A DNA stretch of 52,603 nucleotides from Paracoccaceae bacterium. Its GTDB lineage: Bacteria > Pseudomonadota > Alphaproteobacteria > Rhodobacterales > Rhodobacteraceae. The DNA lies in contig JAFIEF010000018.1 of assembly GCA_020832655.1 (NCBI GenBank), positions 1-52,603 of the forward strand, given 5' to 3'. Positions 26,496 through 34,206 of the stretch are shown piece after piece; within the stretch, counting starts at the first letter, position 1, and each line of letters starts with the position of its first letter. A program made the translations under genes and the position numbers. Below the pieces are notes generated by a model. That model was not told the DNA's origin. It worked only from the letters and a program-made list of their open reading frames with translations, and made no database searches.

Positions 26496-27268
26496 CACGC
26501 GCTCAGCGCCCAGGCGCGCGCGCCATCGGCCCAGGCTCTGACCGCCTGACCGAAGGCTTCGAACAGGGGCCGCGAGACCGGGTCGGCTGCGGCATTCCAT
26601 TCCGGGTGCCATTGCACCGACAGCGTGAAGCCGGGTGCATCGCGCACATAAAGCGCCTCTGGCGTGCCATCGGGGGCGTGCCCCTCGATCACGATGCGCG
26701 CGCCGGGGCGGTTGATGCCCTGACCATGCAGGGTATTGGTCATCACCTCTGGCGCGCCCATCAGGCGATGAAACACCCCGCCTTCGGCAAAGCGGACCTT
26801 GTGGCGCAGGGCGAATTTTTCCTCCAGCGTGCCATCGGGGGGCATGCGGTGGTTCATCCGCCCCGGCAGGTCGCGGATTTCGGGATGCAGCGTGCCGCCC
26901 ATCGCGACATTGACTTCCTGAAAGCCGCGACAGACGCCAAAGAAGGGTTGGCCACGCTCGACACAGGCGCGCACCAGCGGCAGGGTGATCGCATCGCGGC
27001 AGCGGTCAAAGGCACCATGCGCGGGGGTTTCGGCCTCGCCATATTCCTCCGGGTGGATATTGGGCCGCCCGCCGGTCAGCAGGAAGCCGTCGCAGACATC
27101 GAGCAATTCATCCACCGACACCAGCCGCGGATCCGAGGGCACCACCAAGGGCAGGCAGCCTGCCACCTGCGCCACGGCTTCGCTGTTCATCGACCCGCCC
27201 GCATGGGCGGGATACTGATCATTGATCAGATAGGAATTGCCGATGATTCCGACGATGGGTCTGGTCAT
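26495..27268 (-). CDS. class I glutamine amidotransferase-like hydrolase (peptidase C26, PuuD-like)
   Basis: A 257-residue C26-type hydrolase. The catalytic Cys113 (FFGVCRGFQEVN) and the His221/Glu223 pair (QWHPEW) are intact, as in gamma-glutamyl-gamma-aminobutyrate hydrolase PuuD and related anthranilate-synthase-type amidases. The family cleaves gamma-glutamyl amides, for example in putrescine degradation, but other puu genes are absent here. The ATG at 27268 follows an AGAGGC ribosome site and a perfect 13-3-13 palindrome 8 bp further upstream. The protein has no signal peptide. Confidence 0.88.
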   Translation of the reverse strand: MTRPIVGIIGNSYLINDQYPAHAGGSMNSEAVAQVAGCLPLVVPSDPRLVSVDELLDVCDGFLLTGGRPNIHPEEYGEAETPAHGAFDRCRDAITLPLVRACVERGQPFFGVCRGFQEVNVAMGGTLHPEIRDLPGRMNHRMPPDGTLEEKFALRHKVRFAEGGVFHRLMGAPEVMTNTLHGQGINRPGARIVIEGHAPDGTPEALYVRDAPGFTLSVQWHPEWNAAADPVSRPLFEAFGQAVRAWADGARAWALSA

Positions 27269-27276
27269 GCGTGCCT

Positions 27277-27305
27277 CTGTCTTTGCTACAATGTAGCAAA
27301 GACAG
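27277..27305 (-). promoter_or_regulatory. perfect 13-3-13 palindrome, putative operator
   Basis: Arms CTGTCTTTGCTAC (27277-27289) and its exact complement (27293-27305) flank AAT, ending 8 bp upstream of the amidohydrolase ATG. The position fits a repressor operator overlapping the promoter or transcription start. No regulator gene is adjacent. As RNA it would also form a hairpin covering the ribosome site. Confidence 0.7.
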
Positions 27306-27876
27306 CGCCAAGGTCGAGGGGGGCTGGTGCGGCGCGGCGCTTGATCAGATGTGGCGACGGGCGCACGCCATTGCCGGCACAAGGCGCGGCTTTGTGCTGG
27401 CGGCTTCGAGCATGTTGCCGACGCGCACGCCATAGCCCCCGCGCGGGAACAAGGCGCGCTTCGCGCGCCGCCGCGCAGCGCCCGACCGCCCCCGGGGGCG
27501 GGTGCTATTCGGTGTTCGACACAGTTGCACCGCCGGAATATGTCGCGCCATAAACCGCCCCGTGAAAACCGTGGGAGCGCCCACCCTGCGCTCGGGCGCT
27601 GCGCGGCGGCCACGACCGTTGCCGATCACGAAAAACCCCCGGCGGCATATTTCACGAAGGACCGCAAAGTCCCGCAGGACTGTGCGTCGGGCGGCAGTTG
27701 GCGTGCTGCCGCGCGGCAAGGCGGGAAGGAGGCCACAGCGGACTGTGGCCCCTACTTTGGACACCGCAGGTGCAGTGGGCCGCTGGTACCTCATAATGCG
27801 AATTCGATTGATCTCACCTGACCATTCCGCGCGCGTCGGCAGACTAAGTGCGTCACTCGGCTGTGAGTTAAGATAA
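27306..27876. other. gene-free, repeat-rich intergenic stretch, 571 bp
   Basis: Both strands have open frames here, but none has a credible start or recognisable product. Inverted repeats are dense: a 19-nt pair at 27467-27485 and 27592-27610 (begins GCCGCCGCGCAGC), a 16-bp palindrome at 27486-27501, and an 8-bp hairpin GGCCACAG/CTGTGGCC at 27731-27750. The 19-nt arms 106 bp apart resemble the ends of a small non-autonomous element. I infer a mobile or interspersed repeat, not proven. Confidence 0.45.
27467..27610. repeat. 144-bp segment bounded by 19-nt inverted repeats
   Basis: The arms at 27467-27485 and 27592-27610 are exact reverse complements. The inside contains the 16-bp CCGCCCCC-type palindrome. 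There is no target duplication that I can see at the arm ends. Confidence 0.5.
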
Positions 27877-28254
27877 TCACACTTCCTGAAAACCTAAGCC
27901 AAGCCGACGTTTCAATTCTTCCTTTGCAACCGCTAAGACAAGGTCGAGTGTCCAGCCACCAGCGTCCCCCAGGCGTTTTTTTGTATTGTCCCAAACGCTC
28001 TCATCGCGAATCGCATCGAGGAAGTCGTGTCCTGCCATAGTCATGCCGTGAATTGCATAATTCAGCTGCATGTCGGGTTTTCCAGCCACGTCTAACAGGC
28101 CCGACTCGTGAAGCATTTTGATGTGATGCCAATTCTGAGGATCAGTTCCAGAGAAATCTCTTGGTGAGATTGATTGAATCCGATCGATCCGTTCTGGCTC
28201 ATAGCTTTCAACTGAAAGCAGAATTTCGCGGATCAAATCGAGGCTGCGTTTCAT
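27877..28254 (-). CDS. DUF2513 domain protein
   Basis: A 125-residue protein matching the DUF2513 pattern: opening MKRSLDLIREILLSVE, then HHIKMLHESGLLDV (about 43-56), and the hallmark MTMAGHDFLDAIRDESVWDNTKKRL (about 71-95). The domain looks like a winged helix and is common in phages and mobile islands; its function is unknown. The DNA is AT-richer than the flanking genes, and the gene sits between a repeat-rich stretch and a 220-bp gene-free gap. Transfer is therefore likely. The start ATG at 28254 has only a weak GGATAA upstream. Confidence 0.82.
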   Translation of the reverse strand: MKRSLDLIREILLSVESYEPERIDRIQSISPRDFSGTDPQNWHHIKMLHESGLLDVAGKPDMQLNYAIHGMTMAGHDFLDAIRDESVWDNTKKRLGDAGGWTLDLVLAVAKEELKRRLGLGFQEV

Positions 28255-28477
28255 CGTAGCTTATCCTGTTTGTCGCAGTAACATTCTGAGGGAGCCTAGT
28301 TGTTAACATGGCCAAAGCCAAGGGCGGCTCCGTCCCGCATATCGGACAATTGCGAACCATCTCCCGCGCCGATATCCCTACGCGGATACGCCCCCTTTAC
28401 CGGCCTGCAATCCAGATGTTCCGGCCGGGTAGCGCGACGCATCCGGTAGGGGGCTGGCGGCGCGGCGTGCGCTTTGA

Positions 28478-29020
28478 TCAGGGCTGATCGCCGCATCTCA
28501 GTGCGAAGTGATGCAGCATTTCGGCCCCCGCGCGCTGCGCCGAACATGCGCCCTCTGCGCGCCCGGTCTCGACAAAGCCAAGGCTGCGCAGCAGATGCAT
28601 CGAGGCGGGGTTGTCATGATACACCGCAGCCCGCAGATCGCGCGCTCCGAACTGCGCAAACACCAAATCGATGAAACCGGCCAGCGCCGCGCGCATCACG
28701 CCTTGCCCCTGCGCCTGCGCTGTCAGGAAATAGGCGATCTCGTTGCCCGCCTCCCCCACCAGCCCGATACTGCCCAAAAACCCGCCATTGCCCGCCGCGA
28801 TGGCCAGCCGCAAGGGCGCGCGCTCGCGCGGGGCATGCGCGGCGATGAATTCGTGCGCGTCAGGCAGGCTCCACTCGGCGGGGAACATGAACAGCATCCG
28901 GCCAATCGCCGGTGTGGTGACCGCGGCGTGAAACGGTGCGGCGTCATCCGCGCGCAGGCGGCGCAGATGCAGCCCCGGCAGGGCAGGATGGTTCAGCGCG
29001 TGCGGCAGGGGCAGCGCCAT
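28478..29020 (-). CDS. GNAT-family N-acetyltransferase
   Basis: A 180-residue acetyltransferase of the RimJ/RimL type. The acetyl-CoA pyrophosphate loop lies in AQAQGQGVMRAALAGFIDLVF (about 105-125), and the C-terminal VYHDNPASMHLLRSLGFVETGR is the classic motif B. Either Met at 29023 or 29020 could start it; both overlap the stop of the upstream GNAT gene. It forms a translationally coupled pair with another GNAT enzyme. The substrate is unknown; ribosomal-protein N-termini are one possibility given rpmA-rplU upstream. Confidence 0.87.
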   Translation of the reverse strand: MALPLPHALNHPALPGLHLRRLRADDAAPFHAAVTTPAIGRMLFMFPAEWSLPDAHEFIAAHAPRERAPLRLAIAAGNGGFLGSIGLVGEAGNEIAYFLTAQAQGQGVMRAALAGFIDLVFAQFGARDLRAAVYHDNPASMHLLRSLGFVETGRAEGACSAQRAGAEMLHHFALRCGDQP

Positions 29021-29562
29021 CACATCCGCCGGATATAGGTCCAGGTCGGCACATTGGCCTTGCGCGCCACCGAATAGGCTTCGGCATCGCCCAGATAGTC
29101 GAAGCCCGCATTGGTCAGCACATGCGCCGAGGCGGTATTGTCCTGAAACACTTCGGCAAAGAGCGTGCGCGCCTTGTGCGGGTTGGCGTCGATCACGCAG
29201 CGCACCGCCTCTGACGCGAAGCCTGCATTCCAGAACGCCGGAGCGACCCAGAAACCGATCTGGCTTTGCTGGCGGTCCAGTGGCTTCAGCGACAACAGCC
29301 CCAGAACCGAGGATGATTGCGAGGGCGAGCCGTCCAGAACCCAGACATCCTCTGTCCGGTTCGGGGCCAGGGCGCGTGTGATGAACTGCTCGGTCGCGCC
29401 GGGGGGCAGCGGGTGCGGGATGGATCTGGTGCCTTCGGCCACGCGCTTGTCACCTGTATAAAGCGCAAGCAACCCCGCATCGGCGACCTGCAAGGGCCGC
29501 AATACCAGCCGGGCCGAACGCAGTATCGGTTGATCTGCAGTGATGGTGCTGTCGGCGGTCAT
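29020..29562 (-). CDS. GNAT-family N-acetyltransferase
   Basis: A 180-residue RimJ/RimL-like acetyltransferase. It opens ILRSARLVLRPLQVADAGLLALY, has QIGFWVAPAFWNAGFASEAVRCVIDA (about 95-120) as the acetyl-CoA region, and ends with EVFQDNTASAHVLTNAGFDYLGDAE. GAGGAGGAG lies 6 nt before the ATG at 29562. It overlaps the next GNAT gene by 4 nt. The pair lies 158 bp downstream of rpmA on the same strand and may be read through from the ribosomal promoter. Confidence 0.88.
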   Translation of the reverse strand: MTADSTITADQPILRSARLVLRPLQVADAGLLALYTGDKRVAEGTRSIPHPLPPGATEQFITRALAPNRTEDVWVLDGSPSQSSSVLGLLSLKPLDRQQSQIGFWVAPAFWNAGFASEAVRCVIDANPHKARTLFAEVFQDNTASAHVLTNAGFDYLGDAEAYSVARKANVPTWTYIRRM

Positions 29563-29720
29563 GTCTGCTCCTCCTCGGGGTGCGGGCTGTGCCCACCCGT
29601 CTTTCCAATGCTGCTTTCTGCTTCCGGCCCCCGTGCTCCCCCGCGCCGGAACGGGCATGAAAAGCAACAGGGCCGGCGTTTCTGCCGACCCTGCCTTACA
29701 TCTGAAATATGACGTCTGGC

Positions 29721-29990
29721 TTATTCGGCAGCGGTTTCCAGCGGCGCAATCGATACGAAACTGCGACCCTTGAGACCCTTGGTGAACATCACGCGCCCTT
29801 CGGTCAGGGCAAACAGGGTGTGGTCGCGGCCAATGCCCACGCCTTCACCCGGCCAGTGCTTGGTGCCGCGCTGGCGCACGATGATGTTTCCGGGGATCGC
29901 ATGCTGCCCGCCATAAAGCTTGACACCCAGACGGCGCCCGGCAGAGTCGCGACCATTGCGGGATGACCCGCCTGCTTTCTTGTGTGCCAT
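29721..29990 (-). CDS. rpmA: 50S ribosomal protein L27
   Basis: An 89-residue L27, the protein whose N-terminus reaches the peptidyl-transferase centre. It opens [21 protein letters not shown] and contains [35 protein letters not shown]-type sequence, unmistakable. It begins 6 bp after the rplU stop and is on the same transcript. Confidence 0.97.
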   Translation of the reverse strand: MAHKKAGGSSRNGRDSAGRRLGVKLYGGQHAIPGNIIVRQRGTKHWPGEGVGIGRDHTLFALTEGRVMFTKGLKGRSFVSIAPLETAAE

Positions 29991-29996
29991 GAGGGG

Positions 29997-30725
29997 TTAC
30001 TCCTTCTCGGCTGCGAATTGTTTTGCCTGGTCGATCCAGCCATCACGCTCGATCCGGCCCTTGAACGACAGTTGATCATCCATATAGGCAATTTCTTCCG
30101 GCGTCCAAGCGGCAATCTGGTCGAAATGGAACACACCATTCTGATTCAGCAGTGATTCCAGCTTCGGGCCAACGCCAGAGATCTTCTTCAGATCATCGGG
30201 TTTGCCGTCGCGGGGCTCGGTCAGCAGATTGGCGGGCTTGGTGCCTGCCGCTTCCGCTGCCGGTGCTTCGGCCTCGGCCTTCGCTTTGGCGGGCTTTGCC
30301 GGTTTTGCTGCCTTGGCAGGCTTTTCAGCCTTGGCCGGGGCGGCCGCTTCAATCGCGAAACCGGACACCGAACCAGTGCCGATGGCTTCCTTGACGCCGG
30401 TTGCATCCGCGCCAGTGGCCAGAATATCGGTCACTTTCACCAGCGTCAGCTTCTGGCGGTGGCCCTTGGTGCGCTGCGAGCTGTGCTTGCGGCGGCGCTT
30501 GACGAAATGGATCACCTTGTCGGCCTTGATCTGGTCGATCACCTCGGCCTGAACGCCTGCACCTTCGACAGTGGGGGTGCCGATCACCGGGCTGTCGCCG
30601 CCGATCATCAGAATCTCGTTGAACTGGACTTTTTCACCAGCTTGCGCGGCAATGCGTTCGACGCGCAGCACGTCACCCGCCTGCACGCGATATTGCTTGC
30701 CACCGGTTTTGAGGACCGCAAACAT
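29997..30725 (-). CDS. rplU: 50S ribosomal protein L21 with C-terminal helix-hairpin-helix extension
   Basis: A 242-residue protein. Residues 1-103 are a complete L21 (FAVLKTGGKQYRVQAGD; the basic FVKRRRKHSSQRTKGHRQ at 74-91). Residues 128-160 are an Ala/Lys/Pro-rich linker, and 175-242 form a helix-hairpin-helix-like domain (DDLKKISGVGPKLESLLNQ, then LSFKGRIERDGWIDQAKQF). Standard L21 is about 103 residues, so the extension more than doubles it. The same domain is seen on other Rhodobacteraceae proteins such as complex I NuoE, from recall. GGAAGGA lies about 8 nt before the ATG at 30725. Confidence 0.95.
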   Translation of the reverse strand: MFAVLKTGGKQYRVQAGDVLRVERIAAQAGEKVQFNEILMIGGDSPVIGTPTVEGAGVQAEVIDQIKADKVIHFVKRRRKHSSQRTKGHRQKLTLVKVTDILATGADATGVKEAIGTGSVSGFAIEAAAPAKAEKPAKAAKPAKPAKAKAEAEAPAAEAAGTKPANLLTEPRDGKPDDLKKISGVGPKLESLLNQNGVFHFDQIAAWTPEEIAYMDDQLSFKGRIERDGWIDQAKQFAAEKE

Positions 30726-30867
30726 CGGCCTGTTCCTTCCTTCTCTGCCGCGCCCTGTGGCCCCTGCGCAAGGCAGGCGTTTTTGTTGGTGCCGTCGGGC
30801 TGCGTGCCTGATCCATCTCAGGCAATAATCAATGACCGCGCGGGCCGGATGCCCGAACGGAAGCTGC

Positions 30868-30896
30868 CATATGCTCGAAAGCCTGCGCCCTGTCAA
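30868..30896 (-). promoter_or_regulatory. sigma-70-type promoter of rplU-rpmA
   Basis: On the minus strand, TTGACA (30896-30891) and CATATG (30873-30868) are separated by 17 nt. The transcript would begin near 30861 and carry a leader of about 135 nt. Confidence 0.65.
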
Positions 30897-30987
30897 GGCA
30901 TCGCGCGGCGGGGCGGGAGCAGATTTCGATATCCGGAATTTGCAGCCCTGCGCACGAGCGGAAAACCATCCCCCGGCAGGGCTGATC

Positions 30988-31072
30988 TGGTGCGGGTGGA
31001 GGGACTTGAACCCCCACGCCTTGCGGCGCCAGAACCTAAATCTGGTGCGTCTGCCAATTTCGCCACACCCGC
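30988..31072 (-). tRNA. tRNA-Leu (anticodon UAG)
   Basis: An 85-nt class II tRNA including an encoded CCA. The acceptor arms GCGGGTG/CACCCGC pair fully, the anticodon stem CCAGA/TCTGG encloses loop TTTAGGT (anticodon TAG, reading CUA and CUN leucine codons), a long variable arm GGCGCCGCAAGGCGT is present, and the T loop is GTTCAAG. It stands 92 bp upstream of the rplU promoter on the same strand. Confidence 0.95.
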
Positions 31073-31282
31073 AACGCCGATCCGATTAGCAAATCCTGCC
31101 AGCGGATGCGAGAGGCTTCTTTCAGCTTTCATGCGCGGATTTGCTGACATCAGCTTTCCGCAATCCTGCCATGATCTGGCCAGAATTTTGCATGATTGTT
31201 CACCATAACGAAACAATGATGGTCTGCGCAGCGTCACTGTTCCGTTGCATTATTATGCCAAAGCAGTTTCAGGAGGCGAGAG

Positions 31283-31825
31283 ATGATTGCAGACAATGTG
31301 ACCCTGCCACCGGCCCTGGGGGCCAGTGTCCAACGGAAACCGGCGTCGCGCGGCGGGGCAGTGACCGGCTTTGCGGCGGGCAGCCTGATTCGCACCATTT
31401 TTGGCCAATGCAGGGTCGAGGCGCTGATGGCAGGCGATCTGCTGCTGGATGCCACTGGCCAGATTGTCGAACTGCGCGGCATCCGCAAGCGCCGGGTGCA
31501 TGCGCGCGACAGCATTCAGCTTGACCCCACCGCGCTGGGGCTGGGTATGGCACCGGGGCGGCTGGATCGCCCGGTTGTCGTGGGCGCAGGGCAGAAGCTG
31601 GCGATCCGCGACTGGCGCAGCGAAATCCTGTTCGCCAGGCCCGCCATGACCACAGCGCGCGCGCTGGTCGATGGGGTCCATGTCCGTCGCGGTGTGGCGG
31701 GGCATGTCACGCTGTATCATCTGCAACTGGATCAGGGCTGCATTCTGCTCGCCGATGGGCTTCAGGCGCTGGTTGCGGCCTCAGCCCCGGATTTCACATC
31801 CGACGCAAGGCTCCGCCAAGAGTGA
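31283..31825 (+). CDS. degenerate Hint-domain protein
   Basis: A 180-residue protein almost wholly made of a Hint_2-type fold: VEALMAGDLLLDATGQIVELRGI, then LDRPVVVGAGQKLAI, ARALVDGVHVRRG and the closing LYHLQLDQGCILLADGLQAL. The first position of the domain, normally Cys, is Gly29 (TGFAAGSLI), and the usual SPxHR block is replaced by GAGQKLAI, so autoprocessing chemistry is unlikely. AGGAGGCGAGAG precedes the ATG at 31283. It is followed by an 11-bp hairpin and stands alone. Confidence 0.75.
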   Translation: MIADNVTLPPALGASVQRKPASRGGAVTGFAAGSLIRTIFGQCRVEALMAGDLLLDATGQIVELRGIRKRRVHARDSIQLDPTALGLGMAPGRLDRPVVVGAGQKLAIRDWRSEILFARPAMTTARALVDGVHVRRGVAGHVTLYHLQLDQGCILLADGLQALVAASAPDFTSDARLRQE

Positions 31826-31852
31826 CGACGCTCACGTCAAGCGCGCTGACCC

Positions 31853-31879
31853 TTGGGCAGGCGCGGGGCGCCTGCCCAA
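31853..31879 (+). terminator. hairpin after the degenerate Hint gene
   Basis: An 11-bp stem (TTGGGCAGGCG with its complement) and 5-nt loop lie 28 bp after the stop, followed by ATCGCAAATCTTTCT. It fits an intrinsic terminator with an imperfect T-tract. Confidence 0.6.
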
Positions 31880-31964
31880 ATCGCAAATCTTTCTACTTGA
31901 GTTGAGCTTGCTCGAAACCTGTCTCCGATCAGCTTGCGCCAGATGAAACCTTCATCCGCGCCCC

Positions 31965-31988
31965 GACTTCATCTTGCAAAAAATACTC
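31965..31988 (-). repeat. copy 1 of 24-bp gene-end motif
   Basis: Read on the minus strand, it starts GAGTATTTTTTGC and ends AAGATGAAGTC. A copy differing at one position lies at 49038-49061 on the plus strand. Here it lies about 100 bp downstream of the NAD(P)HX repair gene, after a 7-bp hairpin at 32001-32018. Confidence 0.7.
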
Positions 31989-32000
31989 TCGCCGAAGGCA

Positions 32001-32018
32001 GCGGGCCGGATGGCCCGC
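32001..32018 (-). terminator. hairpin after the NAD(P)HX repair gene
   Basis: A 7-bp perfect stem GCGGGCC/GGCCCGC with loop GGAT lies 72 bp past the stop codon of the minus-strand gene. The T-rich 24-bp motif follows 12 bp later. Confidence 0.45.
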
Positions 32019-32089
32019 TTCCCTGCGCAGGCAGGGCCAGGGCGATGCAGACAGCGGCAATGCAGCCAACCGCTTCGCTTGGTCGACAG

Positions 32090-33619
32090 TCACTCTGGCT
32101 GCTGGCGCAAGACCTGCGGCAATATCTCTGGCAGATCCTCGGCAATCAGCCCCGGCCCGAAGGCGCGCGCGCTCTCGACATGTAGCCAGACCGCGCTGCA
32201 GGCCGCGTCAAACAGGGGCAGCCCGCGTGCCGCCAGCCCGGTGATCAGCCCCGCCAGCACATCGCCCGCGCCCGCTGTCGCCAGCCAGGGCGCGGTGCGG
32301 TCATTATGGGCGGCATGGATGGCAGTGCGGCCATCGGGCGCGGCAATTACCGTATCGGCCCCTTTCAGCAGTACCAGCGCGCCTGTCCGCTTTGCGCCCG
32401 CGCGCGCGGCATCCAGCCGCGAAAAGGCCGGACCTTGTGCCGGGGGTGTGTTCAGGCGTTCCGCCAGATCGGGGAACAGCCGCGCAAATTCGCCCGCATG
32501 CGGGGTCAGGATGCAGCGCGCATGCAGCAGGCCAGACAGCGCATCATCGCGCGCCAGCAGGGTCAGCGCATCGGCGTCCAGCACCAGCGCGGCACCCGCG
32601 CGGCCTGCCCGCAGCGCCGAATCCAGAAGTCCGACCTCGCGCGCGCCAAGCCCCAGCCCCGGCCCCATGCACAGCGCCGTTATGCGCCGATCCGCCATCA
32701 GCGCCCGCAGCCCGGCGGCATCGGCCAGGCGCGTCAGCATCACCGCATCCATCCGCGCGGCGTTTTCCTGCAGCGCGGCGGGCGGGCAGGCCAGCGTCAC
32801 CAGCCCCGCGCCAACGCGCAGCGCGCCGCGCGCCGCCAGCCGCGCCGCCCCGCCCTTGCCGACCCCGCCCGACACCACCACAGCATGGCCGTGACTGAAT
32901 TTATGCCCTTGCGCCTTGGCGATTGCAGGGGCGGGGGCGGTGACAAGGCGCGCGGCCTCGGGGCAGGGGGCGTCCAGCCCGATATCGCCCACCACAACGC
33001 GCCCGCAATGCTCTGGCCCCTGATCCAGCACATGACCCGGTTTCAGGCGGTGAAAGCTGACGCTCAGGCTCGCGCGGAAGCATGCCCCCAGGGGTCGCCC
33101 GCTATCGGCGCACAGCCCTGACGGGATATCCACCGCCACGCTGCGCGCCACCAGTTCCGGGCAGGCGGCCTGTGCCTGCGCCAGTTCCGCCAATTTCCCG
33201 CCAAGACCACGCACCAGCCCGGTGCCGAACAGCGCATCAACCAGCAGATCGGGCTGAAGGTCGCGCAGCGCCGGGCAGTGCTCCGGCGCGGTGATCTGCC
33301 CCAATTCTTCCCAGAGCACGGCATTGCAAGCAGCATCAGGGGGCAGCCGGTCGCGCTGGCCGAACAGATACAGCGCAACCTTCCAGCCGCGCCGGTGCAG
33401 CAGCCGTGCAATCACGAAGCCATCGCCGCCATTATTCCCCGGCCCACACAAAACCACCGCCCGCCCCGGCTGGTGGCGCAATTGCGGCCATTGGTCGAAA
33501 ACCGCATCAAGAACGGCCTTTCCTGCGCGCTCCATCAAGGTTTGGCCAGTAACCGATTTCGACTCAATCGCGGCCCCTTCAACGGCGCGCATTTGGGCAG
33601 ATGACAGAATTTCAGTCAT
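32090..33619 (-). CDS. nnr: bifunctional NAD(P)H-hydrate repair enzyme
   Basis: A 509-residue fusion. Residues 1-215 are the YjeF_N epimerase (GPGNNGGDGFVIARLL at 58-74), which interconverts R- and S-NAD(P)HX. Residues 225-509 are the ribokinase-like ADP/ATP-dependent dehydratase (LCMGPGLG; HAGEFARLF; TAGAGDVLAGLITGLAARG near the end with the catalytic Asp), which restores NAD(P)H. Length and both motif sets are normal for the bacterial fusion. In this genome the gene lies on the opposite strand to glnB, 187 bp away. Confidence 0.95.
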   Translation of the reverse strand: MTEILSSAQMRAVEGAAIESKSVTGQTLMERAGKAVLDAVFDQWPQLRHQPGRAVVLCGPGNNGGDGFVIARLLHRRGWKVALYLFGQRDRLPPDAACNAVLWEELGQITAPEHCPALRDLQPDLLVDALFGTGLVRGLGGKLAELAQAQAACPELVARSVAVDIPSGLCADSGRPLGACFRASLSVSFHRLKPGHVLDQGPEHCGRVVVGDIGLDAPCPEAARLVTAPAPAIAKAQGHKFSHGHAVVVSGGVGKGGAARLAARGALRVGAGLVTLACPPAALQENAARMDAVMLTRLADAAGLRALMADRRITALCMGPGLGLGAREVGLLDSALRAGRAGAALVLDADALTLLARDDALSGLLHARCILTPHAGEFARLFPDLAERLNTPPAQGPAFSRLDAARAGAKRTGALVLLKGADTVIAAPDGRTAIHAAHNDRTAPWLATAGAGDVLAGLITGLAARGLPLFDAACSAVWLHVESARAFGPGLIAEDLPEILPQVLRQQPE

Positions 33620-33671
33620 TCGCGACTCCGGCCTTTTTCAGATCTGCACAAAAATTAGTCGTAAGGCATAA

Positions 33672-34145
<474 letters not shown>

Positions 34146-34206
34146 GCCACCCAGATTTCCAGGGGGCGACCTCTGGCGCAACTCTCACTAGCAAAGGGAA
34201 ATGAAC

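Noticed and set aside
27345-27794. A 149-codon Arg-rich open frame on the minus strand in the repeat patch
   Set aside because: It has no ribosome site, is dense in inverted repeats and has Arg/Ala composition expected of noncoding GC-rich DNA. A remnant of a repeated element remains possible.
28296-28547. A short minus-strand frame after the DUF2513 gene
   Set aside because: It overlaps the 3' end of the GNAT gene and has no recognisable start or motif.
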